Origin: Loripinus fragilis
Taxonomy: Eukaryota > Mollusca > Bivalvia > Lucinida > Lucinidae
NCBI GenBank assembly: GCA_964019695.1
Contig: OZ026530.1
Span: forward strand, 33,586,690 to 33,650,689
Length of the DNA stretch: 64,000 nucleotides
Direction: 5' to 3'
Shown piece by piece: positions 26,750 through 38,284 of the stretch; within the stretch, counting starts at the first letter, position 1, and every line of letters starts with the position of its first letter. The notes under the pieces were generated by a model that made no database searches, was not told the DNA's origin, and was given only the letters and a program-made list of their open reading frames with translations. A program made the position numbers and the translations under genes.

Positions 26750-27260
26750 CTCACAGAAAGTCACGCTGGGTCCAGCTACAGATAAGCATCAGGCACCAAC
26801 CCACCGATTAAAGCTTTACGTCAGAGCCGTCATAGAGTCTGAAGCCTGACGCATCGGAGTGCAATTAAAGAGGAAACCATAGCTATAAACAGTGATTGGG
26901 TTTTTAAACCAGGCATGTAGACTGTCGCATAATATCCAAGTTGTATCCAATGCGTATATAACGGTTTACAATCTTTTTGAATTGATCATTAAAATTAGAT
27001 TTTCCAACAATTCGTTTGAATTTAAAAACTAAATCACCATAAAGTATAGGTTCTGATATGCCTTGTTGCAGAAGAGTTTTTAACCCAATGTTGTATTGAA
27101 CAATTAACTCTGAGTGTCTGTGGTAGAATTTAGAATAAGCTTTTCGAATTTTATGATATCTATAACCTTGTTTTAATAACTTAGCAGATAAAAATAATTT
27201 TCTGTTGTTGAGGGCATCAACATTAGAACACACTCTAGCAAAACAAATAAACATTGTCTA
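26750..27260 (-). pseudogene. Family B reverse-transcriptase element, 3' coding part
   Basis: A 116-codon minus-strand frame (27254..26904) is the best-preserved stretch of this family here. It reads KLLKQGYRYHKIRKAYSKFY, LIVQYNIGLKTLLQQGISEP, YGDLVFKFKRIVGKSNFNDQ and IGYNLDIMRQSTCLV. It then loses frame, with a further match ending at about 26855 ('gcaattaaagaggaaa', the FNC codons). The catalytic domain is missing by 5' truncation. The divergence from the 20.9-kb copy suggests a separate subfamily. Confidence 0.7.
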
Positions 27261-27429
27261 TTGATTTCAGCTTTGAAATTACCTACAAAATGGTACATAG
27301 CTACCTTGGTACCTAGGGAATGCAACGAAACTTAATTATTTTTGAGGGTCTCACCTTACGGGGTTTTTTTTGTCACAACTCATCATCATTCAATTACTCC
27401 GAATCCTTCCGAAAGATTAAAACCGTACA

Positions 27430-29148
27430 TTTCAAGAAGATTGACAATATCAACAATTATTTCTATTCCCAAACCTGGTTAAGACTCTGCGGAACCTAAT
27501 ACTTACAGACCTATAGTTGTTTTGACAAGTTGTCTATGTAAAACACTTGAAAGAATGATTAATAAATTACTTACTTGGTTTTAAGAATCAAATAATCATA
27601 AATCGCGGTTCCAGTCTGGTTCCATATCTGACTGTAGTACAACTGATAATTTAGTTAGATTGGAAACTTTCATATGCGATGCTTTTATTAAAAAGGAACA
27701 TGTAGTCGCTGTGCTTTTTGATTTGGAAAAAAGCTTTTGATCCCACACAGAGATACAGCATTTTAAAAGATATCCACAAACTAGGATTAAGAAGTATATT
27801 TCCTTCATTTATTGAAAAAAAAAATCCTTGCAGACTGTACCATGCAAGTCTGAGTTGGCTCCTCTCTGTCTGACTATTATGACCAGGAACAATGTGTACA
27901 TCAAGGGGGCGATATGTCTACAACACGTTTTAGTATCAAAATTAATGATATTATGAAATGTTTAAGTAACCTTACTGATTGCTCATTGTGTGTTAATGAC
28001 TTCGGTATCTGTTGTCGGTCAAAAAGCATGGGGACGTTTGAACGTCAACTGCAACAAAATTTGAATAAGATTGAAAATTGGGTAACAAGCAATGGCTTTA
28101 AGTTTCCAAATCAAGAACACAGTGTGCATATTTCTGGTAGTTGCGCAAGCAATATGATGATCCTGTTTTACATTGATATGGATCACCTATTCCAGTTGTT
28201 GAGAAATCAAAATTCCTTGGCATTATGGTTGTTAGAAAACTAAGTTTTATACCTCATATTGAATATCGCAAAGCTAAATATTTAAAAGTATTGAGTCTTT
28301 TAAAAGTGTTTTCCATACGTCTTGGGGTGCACACCGAACTACACTTCTTAAGCTTTATCAGTCTTCAGACGGTCAAAATTAGACTATGGCTGTATTATAT
28401 ATGGCGCTGCAAAAAATCATATCTTATAATACTTGATCAAGGACATAGATTAGTTTTACGAGATTTTAGATCTTCTCCTGTTGCTAGCCTCTATGTGTAA
28501 GCAGATGAACCATCACTATACTCACGAAGAGAAACTCTTTTTGCATTATGCTATAAGAATTGCTGCTTATCCATCAAATCCTGCTCATGAAGTTCATTTC
28601 CCACCAAATTATGTTCATTTATATGAACAAAAACCTAAAGCTATTAAAACATTTGGCATTAGAATTTCACCACTCTTTAGAATCTGCCAATATCAAACCA
28701 AAAATGTTGAAAAACATTTTACACCAAATAATTGCCAGCTTGGTGTGTGAAACAACCTGACGTACTTTTCGAAATACACTCTGGTAAAAATTTGAATCAA
28801 ATCCACACATATTAAAATATGCTTTCAGACGACTGCAAAGTCGTTATAAGAATTACCAACACGTTTTTAATGATGGGTCAAAGGAAGACTCAAAGTTGGT
28901 TGTTCTGTTATATCAGGAAAAATATTAATATGCAACCTATACCTGACGATTCATCAATTTTCATTGTTGAAGCCAAATTAGTTGATCCAGCTTCAGATTT
29001 CATTAGAACTTGTGACACTTACAATAAATTTAAAGAGTTTACTGATTCAGAAACTTTTAGTAAAATGCCACGACCTTTTTAGCAAATAATGAAATTTGGA
29101 TTCCTACACATATAGGTATCCTAGGGAATGAGATGGTAGATCAGCAGA
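27430..29148 (+). pseudogene. Non-LTR retrotransposon remnant with RT and start of RNase H (family N, copy 1)
   Basis: Fragments in several plus frames follow the order of a non-LTR pol. YRPIVVLTSCLCKTLERMIN lies near 27500. A palm segment with a D..KAFDPT-like stretch lies near 27730. NDFGICCRSKSM, equivalent to the YVDD-containing motif of copy 2, follows, then QQNLNKIENW and NGFKF. The thumb-like block FGIRISPL lies near 28660, and GILGNEMVDQQ near 29110 is the beginning of an RNase H motif. At 29148 the match stops abruptly. Many frameshifts and stops make it dead. Copy 2 at 46.3-49.9 kb preserves the same blocks better. It is related to the jockey/I-type non-LTR elements that carry RNase H. 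Confidence 0.8.
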
Positions 29149-29284
29149 ATTCCCCACTCTCCGAGCATGAGAAACACAGACAACAGTCAAAAAGAAAACA
29201 AAAAAGAAAAACACCTGAATCTGAAAATATCATCCACTGCATGCATAATGTATTTGTTTGCAGTATTGACATAATTTAATTTAA

Positions 29285-29492
29285 TGCTTTATTTATTTAA
29301 CGAGGATTCCTAACAGCCCAAGGGCCACTAGTAGGTCTCCTCACAAAGAACATGAACATACAAATACAACGGACAATACAGATAGACACACAATAACATG
29401 AAAATATGTACATATATACATCCAATGAACGAAATGTGTACATGTATGTGTGTGTGCGTGTGTGTGTTTGTACGTGCGTGTGTGCGTAAGAG

Positions 29493-29525
<33 letters not shown>

Positions 29526-30006
29526 CATGTGGGTGTTAGAGATAGTGAGAGAATATTTTAGCACAATCTTACAAGCTTTCTTCGTGTGCAGCTGTTTCTT
29601 TGTGATCGAAACGCCCAGATTCATGGATAAATTTGAAGACATGGTCAAAGATTTTTTTATTTTCTTCCAAGCTCAAATCTTCTGATCCGTGTAAGAGGAT
29701 GTTACAGAGATGATCAGACATTAGTGCGATGACAGTTATATAGCTAGTACCAGGAAAGATGATTTTTGAGATTTCTTTAAACATTGAACGTCGCTGAGGC
29801 TTGTATCGAGGGCAATAGAGAAGAAAATGGGAGGACGTTTCTGGTAAATTATCACAAGTTACATTTTCGCAATAAGCTGATTGTATAATGTTATATCGGA
29901 ATAGATGATGCTTTAGATGACTGAGTCCAAGGCGTATCCTACAATGATTAACGGTATGCCAACCATGGCCATGAGAATAGAGCTTTTTTACTTTTATTTG
30001 GTCCAT
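29285..30006 (-). pseudogene. 3' end of a second non-LTR retrotransposon
   Basis: A 145-codon minus-strand frame (30006..29569) contains the C-terminal part of a pol protein: HCRIRLGLSHLKHHLFRYNI, then a Cys/His pattern C-x4-C-x9-H-x5-C (YCENVTCDNLPETSSHFLLYC) and PRYKPQRRSMF. A short tail with GSEDLSLEENKKIFDHVFKF follows. This arrangement is typical of the zinc-finger-like end of several non-LTR clades. Downstream in the element's 3' flank are (TG)n and (GA)n tracts. The catalytic RT domain is absent, truncated at about 30010. It is a different family from copies N and B. Confidence 0.7.
29440..29526. repeat. Compound (TG)n and (GA)n microsatellite
   Basis: 'tgtgtgtgtgcgtgtgtgtg' is followed by about 13 GA units. 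It makes low-complexity frames on both strands that are not genes. Confidence 0.9.
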
Positions 30007-30528
30007 ATAACCGTTTCAGTTTTTCCTTAAATATATTTATATTTATATATTAGTATTATTTATATTTATATATTAGTATTGACATAAAGCTGCCTGGCCT
30101 GGTCAATAATGTTGATGAGACTTCTACAAATTATCATCAGACAACAAAGCAGACAGCTTTTGTTGTGATTTGCGCTTTAAGAATTAACCATGATTATACT
30201 TTTTCCCAATAACCCATTTAAGCGGAATGGAATTTCCCCCTCTTATCAATTGAGCCAGTCCATTTCCGCTTTAAGGTCTGTTTGCTTTTATTTTTCATAT
30301 TTGTTCAATTTGTAATGTATAGTTCTGTAATCAAATAGTTGAAACCCTGCACTGATTGCATATGTTTCAGAAAAAGTCTATGGTAGTTGGCCATCCAGAG
30401 CCTTAAAAAATAATTCTGTTGGCATTTTTGAGTACATTTTGGCATCCATGCTCAAAGTGTATCTTGATGTGTTTTAAGAAGGATAGGGGTGGATGCCAAG
30501 TCTGGAAATGCCCCAAAGTCCAAGAATT

Positions 30529-30541
30529 AGGTCAAAGGTCA
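30529..30541 (+). promoter_or_regulatory. DR1-type nuclear-receptor half-site pair
   Basis: AGGTCAAAGGTCA is two AGGTCA half sites with one base between, the DR1 consensus used by RXR and HNF4-type receptors. It lies in the element G terminal repeat and the partner copy is at 34740..34752 on the other strand. Function is not shown. Confidence 0.4.
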
Positions 30542-33500
30542 ACTGAGTGCAAATTCGTGTATATACGTCAGATTTTAGCGTTTTTATCAATTAGCTATCC
30601 AAAATTATGATTAAAAGTAATGCAAAATCTCTTTTGGATAATACAGCCATGCTATATAAACAAACAGAATCATCAAGGCATGATGTGTGTTTGGATCAAA
30701 GGTCATTTATGTGCAAAATCGGTGAAAATTGTAGCAGTATTTTATGTATATAGCGGCAAAACTCAAATTTTAAGTTCCCTTCTACCCTAATGGAAGAATT
30801 TTTTATTGCTATCCTGCTAGTTGTGTGTCTATCATGTTTGGTTAGCAATGATTTACTAAGTTTCCCGCGGTCAAATATGCATAATAGGCATGTCAAGTAC
30901 ATTACTGTATAAAATCAATTAAAATGTAATATAACTAGGAATAACCATTTCATTTTAAAGAAATAATTATTTTTGCTTAATGCTTTGTATGAATACGTCA
31001 TTTTATGCAATTATCTTTCTATTTAAACATAAGATGTGTTTAAGTTGTTACCTACGTTACATTTTACCATCTGAAATTGAGTCATTTCTCAAAGGTAGAT
31101 ACAGCTTCCATGAAGGACTTGGCCACGATCTCATGCTTATAGGACTAAAATATATTTCTTTTCTCATTCCACACATTTGTTGTGTTTGTTCCCATATATG
31201 AGTAACTGTAAAACACTTTTTACAAGGCCACTACCTGCTAATTGCATATACTAAGCATAGCTTCATGAAAACACAAAGACCAAGCCTCCTTTCATAAAAC
31301 ATCAGGCGTGTTTAAACTATGATAGAATATGGTAAATACCATATACTGGAAGGAATATATCCTCACATTGGTCTTCACATCTGCCTGTTAGCAGATGGTA
31401 ACATACACAACATAAAGCTAATATACAGGTACATTTCTAATAACGACGATCCACTGAAAACATCGTTAACTTTTTGTGGGGTATATCATGGAAATAGCCC
31501 TGATTTAAGGGTAATCCTCCATATAACTTTTAACATTTAATTGTAGGGGTGTCCTTTCATTTGTACATATTAATGAAATGATGTTGATCCAAAAGCAGCA
31601 TTTCTTTGAAATCAGGCTGTTTGTGTAAACGTATTAATCCATATATAGAAGCAGTATAGATATGATATTAAAGGTTACCTCTAATTTTAAGAAACCATGA
31701 AATATATATCTATGTCTTTCACAGCGCAACTTTTTATATATTGTAATTGTTTCAGTGTCGATAAATTCAATTCTAAGTATCAGTATTTAACATATTTTGC
31801 TTATTATTTTTTGCAATGATGATAGAGATCAAATGCTGTGAGGTTACTGGTATGTGTTTCTTTATGTTATTCTATTTAACTGTAAAATGCCAATGCAAGT
31901 TTATTCCAAATTAAATTTCTCCAAAACAGATGTCTGGTGACTTTTTGGGAACACAGGCATTCACCATATTGGAGCACCTGATGATTTGATTGTGTTCATA
32001 GTTTTCAAACAGTTTGGGGTAATTTCTCAGTATTTAGAGTAAATGTGTCCTGAAATGGTTATCTAATATGTACATTTACTAGCATAATCAGTTGGTTTAA
32101 CATCCCCGATTTTTGCTTGATGTAAATAAGATCCTAAGGTAGTTAACTCGCCTGTTCTAGTGTAGAATCTATCTGTTAACCATGAAAATTTACTAAGACA
32201 GGGATTGATTGCATATAGAGTAGGTGAATTACATTAATGTATACATCTACTGCTCGTAGACTCAAGTGCAATATATCAGATTGGATAGCACTTGTAACTG
32301 GTAACATACTCGAAATGTGTAGTTTTAATATGGCATTACTCTTGAAATAAAACTGAACTACTTTCCTTTCACTATATACAAGACAGTCCTCAGTGCTAGT
32401 CTTCACAAATATCTACAAGGATATAGGTACAAGAGTGAGCAAGTTTATGCTTAAATTGCTTTCTGAAAGCTGTTGTCAGTAATGTTGTTCACATTTTCGA
32501 TGGTTTTGCATATATTTAAGACTGTCACTAATTTAGTAAACCTTTTAAAACCAACAAACAGACCATAACTCACTTTTCATAGGACATATATAAAACATGT
32601 ACTAGGGTTACAAATAGCTCAACAAAATCAAATAGTGCATAAACAAAACTAAAAACTAACTACCTTGTGAATAAGAAAAGCAAATAAATCAGCTGCATGT
32701 GACATTACTTTTTCAACATTCAGTTTAATCTGTGTTTCAGAGATGCAAACCATACTAGTGAATTTTGGGAGTCATGTTTTTGTTTTATTCTTCAGAAAAA
32801 AAAAACCCAGTCAACTTATCTTTAAAATGAAGAATCACTAACGTTCGAATGATTTGTTGTTTATATTACCTTGAAATATGTTCAGACGTTTTACAAGACT
32901 GCTACATGGCTCAGGTAATCTTACCTCAACCAACCTTAGTCTAAGATTATTAACAAGCAGGATAGTTTCTATCAGAATTGTTGCAGAATATAATAAAATA
33001 ATCATCATTACAATATGATATGAAATCTGGTTCAACAAAACATAGAAGATTTTAATGGGGACAGATGATAAATTAATTCTATAATGTAACTGTCAACAGT
33101 GAAAAGTGAAAATTAAAAGAATTCAGCATACAAGGAAAATATTTAATACTAGATCTATGTAACGCCCTATATTTGAACATAAACCATGCTGGTTCTGTAC
33201 TACGAAAGCTTTGGTTGATGTTATATTTGCAATCTTCAAAAACCTATACCTGCTCTAGAAGACACTCAGCACTACCCCTGCCTTAATTCCTGCATTGGCA
33301 CTAGATTTATGTAATATTGCTATGCTATTTTAAGTAAAATATTGATATTAAGTCAATATTTCAATCATAATGTAGATTGCCTGTTTATCGTTATGTACCA
33401 TTAGTAGAAATCTGAAAACTTTAATATGAATGTAAAAGAGCCAAGCAAATTGTAAAAAGTAATTGAGTAAGACCAGGAAATGTCGCATTCACATATTGCA

Positions 33501-34739
33501 GACCAACCCATGGCACTCTTTTAAATTAAGTCTTATATAGAATAAAATGTGTGTAGTATGAGAATTGGGGAGAGCAGACCCAAATTGTTTATAAAGCCTA
33601 ACAACAATTTACTACCTTTATCCATTTATGTAAGGCACCTTTTGTTACCTACGTTACCTCATTAATATATGTGCAACAATTTTAGATCTATTATTGTTAA
33701 TATAAATATATTTAGATTTCAATATGGAAGATATTTTGCCAATTCCAATGCAATGTAAATAGAAAAATGAATCTGTAAGCAGCTATGCATTACATGCTGG
33801 AGCCGGTACAAATCACATACTAATAAGCATATTTAAATATTTACTTGTTTTCACTTCATTGCAAGTTGAAATTTATAAACCACTTCAAATATATGAAAAT
33901 GAACATTTTCAATTAGAATATAGATCAACATCATGTATATTTCAGGTCAGGTATCATGGTTTATTCTAATACATGTAATTTATAAAGTCATTATCAGCAA
34001 TTTAGTATAAAATGTAACATAAGTATCGCTGCGGAGCAGAAAATTATATCACGGATGTAAGCAATTGATTTTATGTCTAGTTTAAACATTTAATGCTTAA
34101 ACTGTTTCACTAATACTATTAAAATAAATCAACACTAGCCTTGTATTGTGTGTACTGTTATTTTCAATATCAGAAAGGTAACGTTGATTACAGGTGATTT
34201 ATAGAAAAATGACCACAGAAAAGTTATTCAATTATGGGTTTCTAAGGCCCCAAGAAATGTCCCAAACTAAAAATAGTTTTACTTTCTGAGAGGTGCAACA
34301 AACTTTCAAAGTAGCCCACATATCTCAGTTAAGCCCAAATGAGGGAGACTTTCCATCATAATTGCACAAAACTTACGATGTTTGTCTTTGTAAAATCCCT
34401 AAAAGGATGCTTCCAAAGTGGTTCCTTTAATAATCAACACGTTAATTTAAGCCTTCTAAAAGACTACTACCCTTTTTAGAGTTTAAAAAACATCTTGTTG
34501 TTGGACAAGAGAAAAAAAAGAAACACAGTTTGTAAAAATGCTCCGATTACTGCACTTGATGACCTTTGACCCCATTTTAAAGCTGACATATGAACATTTA
34601 GTCATAAAAAACATTTTCTCAATGTTTTTCAGACTTATAACTATAAGCATACACAATTTGGCTTGAAATGAAATATGTTTACATATAAAAAGATAAAGTT
34701 GTTTAACAGTAGTACATATTTTCACATTTTTGCACTCAA

Positions 34740-34752
34740 TGACCTTTGACCT
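34740..34752 (-). promoter_or_regulatory. DR1-type nuclear-receptor half-site pair
   Basis: TGACCTTTGACCT is the inverted partner of 30529..30541. A further copy, TGACCTTTGACCCC, lies at 34560..34573, and a weaker plus-strand one (GGATCAAAGGTCA) at 30693..30705. Confidence 0.4.
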
Positions 34753-34868
34753 AATTTCTGGCCTTCATATGCAAATTCAGACTTGGCATCCACCCCTATG
34801 GCTTTGTAAAAATGCTAAGTATTATGTTAAAAGTGGTCTTACAAATGTACTCAAAAATGCCAACAAAA

Positions 34869-35640
34869 CCAAAAATATGCATCTTTTTATGTGACGTTTA
34901 TTATTTTGGATGTTTCTTTACAGCCTCACAGTTTAGAGAACCTACAAAAGGCTTAACAACTCCCTTTATGGACTCTTAACCAATTAGAAACGATTCTTAT
35001 TACGATGGCCAGGACATTACAAGGGTTCTTTGTCATATACCCCTATTTTGCTTCTTAAACATAAAACATTCCGAGTGGTACTTGATTTTGAAGGTAGTTT
35101 ATTTGGTGACAAAATAATTAATTACACAGCCATATGTTAATTTCTTGTCAAGTGTGTGGACTTTAAGAATTCCAGTGACATGTATGTTATTAGACACATA
35201 ATACCTTAATTAATAGGAACATAATTTTATTGCGGAAAGAACATTCTTAACACTCTTATATCTATCCATCCATCTAGTTTTCGCAAAAGTTTATCATAAC
35301 TTTATTTCCAATACTATAGTTGTCTTTGATATCTAAATTGCATGTCAGTTTTAAATCTGGCTTATGCCAGGGAGTTATTGTGCCAGAGGTTTTTGGTCAC
35401 TTAGTGTATCAATAAAATAAAAATGTGGGCACAATAACTTCGCAGCGCAGTATATTACAATAATTCCTCATTATAAAAAGATTGGTTATAACTTCAATGC
35501 ATTGGGGACAGACTACTTGATTGGTGGTGAACCAAATCATGGCAGACAACTTTCCTTTTAATGGCTCGCCAGCAGGTCCGAGCTCAGATTATATCACGGT
35601 TCCAATTTTAAGACTTATATATATAGGTAAGAGAGTTAAG
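34869..35640. other. Unannotated stretch
   Basis: No exon, long inverted repeat or recognisable repeat family is supported here. Confidence 0.5.
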
Positions 35641-36145
35641 GACTGATGCTGTGTCTGTGCTCAAGCCCACCGGGATTTAACTGATTTCTGTTGCTCTGGT
35701 ATTCAGTTATAGGCTGCTACACTGGTATTCAATTTTAGGTACTGTTGAGTCCATATCTTTGTTTTATATGCTTTTTATATCTTGAATAGAATGTACTAGG
35801 AGATGGTGCATTGATGGCTTAGGGATCTTTCATGCGATTGAAACATCTATGTGACCTTATCCATATTAGAAATAAGGATGAGAATGGTACCATGAACATG
35901 TTTAAGCCCTCTAGTAAATTATCTTACTGACTGTTACAAGGGAATGCTTCTTTGTTACTTGTGTTATGTGATAGCTTTCCGTCCTGTCTTTTCTTTGCAG
36001 CCTTGTGAACTACTGCTGAGAAATGGTTGACCTCTTGGCTCTTTGTATTGTTTGTAATGCTTTCTTTTGTTTTTATCCCTTTCCCATATGGTGACCCGTG
36101 TGAGGTGTAGTACTTGATTGTATTGATTCCTAGTGCTTGCTTTAT
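35641..36145 (+). mobile_element. Family B 3' end, plus orientation
   Basis: It runs from 'aagcccaccgggatttaactgatttctgttgctctggtattcag' to 'ggtgtagtacttgattgtattgattcctag'. It is the mirror of the minus-strand copies, including the 'gtttaagccctctagtaaa' and 'gacctcttggctctttg' blocks. Confidence 0.75.
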
Positions 36146-36339
36146 TCCTTAATTTTACTAAGTTGGTTCATATAACGACCCAATAATATCTATTGATACA
36201 GAATTTTCATTTTGATTCCCTATTTTGGTCTGCCACTTTCAGCAAAGAAAACGCTTTGCTACCAAAATAGACCAGACAAATGTACAGTAAACAACAGGCT
36301 GCATTTTTATTCATGCCTTATCGAAAGAAAACCGGTGCT

Positions 36340-36470
36340 GGATTCCAGATTGAAGGTTCCCGGGTGCAAGCCTCAGATTCACTGTGTTGTTTCCTTAAAC
36401 AAGACACTTTATCCTCTGCATAGTATTGTTTCAACCCAGGAAGTTTCGACATTACTGCAAAAGTATGGAA
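36340..36470 (+). mobile_element. SINE fragment, tRNA-derived type
   Basis: 'ggttcccgggtgcaagcc' resembles an RNA polymerase III B box. It is followed by 'ctgtgttgtttccttaaacaagacactttatcc' and 'gtttcaacccagg', the conserved central block of a SINE type widespread in animals. The A box side is missing. Confidence 0.55.
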
Positions 36471-36591
36471 TGGGGCATAACGAAATAAATCAAAGTTAAA
36501 AAGGTTAAGAAGATTCGTTAATGTATTATAAGGTTTAACCTAAAGAGATTGTTGCCTGATAAAATTGATTCATTTTTTACACATGTCTTAC

Positions 36592-37140
36592 CTGTTGTGG
36601 ACTCAGTTCGGAGCTTAGTCTGGCTTTCCCAGCTTCTATTTTGATTGGAACGTTTTGAGAATATGGCTTAGATATACGACCCAAAATGGTTTTGATTTCA
36701 GCCGTGATTTTTCCTAGGCTGGCACTCGTCACTACTGTGTCATATGTATGTAATATTTCACTCCTATAATAGCGTAGTCGCATGATATCAGCCCCAAGGT
36801 TGTAGTCAGTTGGATCAGGATTTTGGAACCAGCCTCTCATAGGAGCTGGAACTCCTGGGCAAATATGTATGAGTAATGTTGTGAGCAGATGAACATCGAA
36901 CTTCTCAGGATGTGAAGGAACCTCTGTTAACAGGTCGTACTCATAACTAAACAACATCTTTTGACTGTAAAGTGCATCTAGTTTAGATTTTCTCAACAGA
37001 AGTACATCATCGAGTGTATATGGGTGCAGCTGTTTAAGCATCACATCTCTTAGTACATATGTGCCAAAGTCGTTTACGATGTTTAGCAGTTGAACTAATT
37101 CGCTAGTCAAGTGATATTGCTCTTCCATGAGTAGGCATGC
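36592..37140 (-). CDS. DZIP3-like HEPN domain exon (183 codons), copy with R-x4-H
   Basis: The minus strand has acceptor 'cttattttttcag', 549 open bases and donor 'cag|gtaagac', phase 0 at both ends. The core reads VLRDVMLKQLHPYTLDDVLL at about 29-48, HLLTTLLIHICPGVPAPMRG at about 84-103, then W and TDYNLGADIMRLRYY followed by RSEILH at about 126-131. This matches the DZIP3-type HEPN family, an all-helical domain; HEPN domains typically carry an R-x4-6-H RNase motif and here it is R126-x4-H131, although the usual Asn after Arg is Ser. The 52.1-kb exon is a paralogue with about 70% identity over the core, counted by eye. Nothing in the exon shows catalytic activity. It lies alone between repeats, so other domains must be on distant exons. 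Confidence 0.85.
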
Positions 37141-37524
37141 CTGAAAAAATAAGATGAATTCAATAAGAATTGATGACAAAAAGCAAACGTCAATTGCTGA
37201 TATAAAAGTTATGGAAGAGCACATGGTGAAAAGGATATTTGCTCTTCAAGAACTTTTCAGACAGATCGTTTGATAGGCATATTATAAAAGTTTCACAGAA
37301 TATGTTTTTTTTTTCATGGAAAAATGTTACAAAGCATGTCTGGCTCATTGCAGAAAGCAGATATTGATGCGTGTCATAGTGTTTGGTTAGCAAGTATTTA
37401 GTCACACACCTTTATGAGGTATTAGTGCTATTAGTATACTGTTCCATTACTAAACATAGGGACGGTTTGTTAGAGGTAGACCTTTCCACAGTGATATTTA
37501 GAAACAAAATTTCTCTCGAGATTG

Positions 37525-37590
37525 TGTGCTCCTCGTTTTTCTCAAAATTAATGCATTCCTCGCTTTTCTCAAAATTAACGCACTCCATGC
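37525..37590. repeat. Short tandem duplication, about 28 bp
   Basis: 'ctcgtttttctcaaaattaatgcattc' is followed by 'ctcgcttttctcaaaattaacgcactc'. Confidence 0.7.
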
Positions 37591-37810
37591 TGTCAAAGGG
37601 CTACATAAGCTCTGGTTTCAAACTACATCAGTGATATTAAAAACAAAACACCATCAGAGAAGTGCGTTTGAAGAGCAATTTTTCACGTCAGCAGACAGAT
37701 ATGTGAGTTTAATAAGATGCCAAGGTTCATGTATACATGCTCAAAGCTGTGGCAATCAGTGCACTCCTATTTGACTGTTAAAGCTCCGTAGGTCTAGAAA
37801 ATAGGGAATG

Positions 37811-38075
37811 TTACGCACCTGGATAGTTTCCTATATACTTGCGTAGTGTTTTAAGATCCTTCAGGACTATTATTGTGGCTATCATTTTGGGATGATTAAT
37901 GTAATCAAGAGGGGTCAAAGAATTTGTCGGGCCTGCGCGAACACCAAATAGCTTTCTAGCGAATTTATAGTTTATTTTGCTATGACACATATTGCATGGT
38001 ACAGGAAGTTTGTTTGACTTTTTGAAGAATGAATCGTCTTTTAGGCAGTGATCATTATGTCTCGCAGCCAGCTTG
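37811..38075 (-). CDS. Possible exon or element ORF, unrecognised
   Basis: About 86 minus-strand codons stay open from an acceptor-like site (gtacatacgtcag) to a weak donor-like CAG|GTGCGT. The protein is lysine-rich and has protein-like composition: LKLAARHNDHCLKDDSFFKK, a C-x2-C pair in VPCNMCHSKINYKFARK, then LFGVRAGPTNSLTPLDYINH. I know no family for it. Its position 0.7 kb upstream of the HEPN exon on the same strand is suggestive, but the only donor I see would leave phase 1, which does not fit the phase-0 HEPN acceptor. It may instead be a remnant of a mobile element. Confidence 0.25.
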
Positions 38076-38284
38076 AGCTGACGTATGTACATATAAGTGT
38101 TACGTGCATATACTCAAGCGTACGTATGCTTTATTTCACGCCTGGGACAAGAGAAAGAGAGTTGATTATTGATTTAAATATTATTTTTGACAAAAGGTTA
38201 TATTTATACTGTGTTGGAAGATGATTGAGGTCAATACTGGCACTGTATGCAGGTACAAAATTGTCATATAGATTATGTGGTGGC

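Larger units (their letters stand above)
30416..34868. mobile_element. 4.45-kb terminal-inverted-repeat element (family G)
   Basis: Three blocks at the left edge are repeated inverted at the right edge in mirrored order. These are a 23-bp perfect block starting TGTTGGCATTTTTGAGTAC (30417..30439 and 34843..34865), a 22-bp block containing AGGGGTGGATGCCAAGTCTG (30483..30504 and 34778..34799) and AATTAGGTCAAAGGTCA (30525..30541 and 34740..34756). The third block recurs once more on each side in weaker form. The interior is AT-rich with no recognisable transposase. It looks like a non-autonomous or decayed DNA transposon. Superfamily unknown. Confidence 0.75.

Noticed and set aside
31075..31165. 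Minus-strand terminal-exon-like segment (HEIVAKSFMEAVSTFEK then stop, after an acceptor-like TTTTAG)
   Set aside because: Only about 20 codons, located inside transposon G, and without partner exons.
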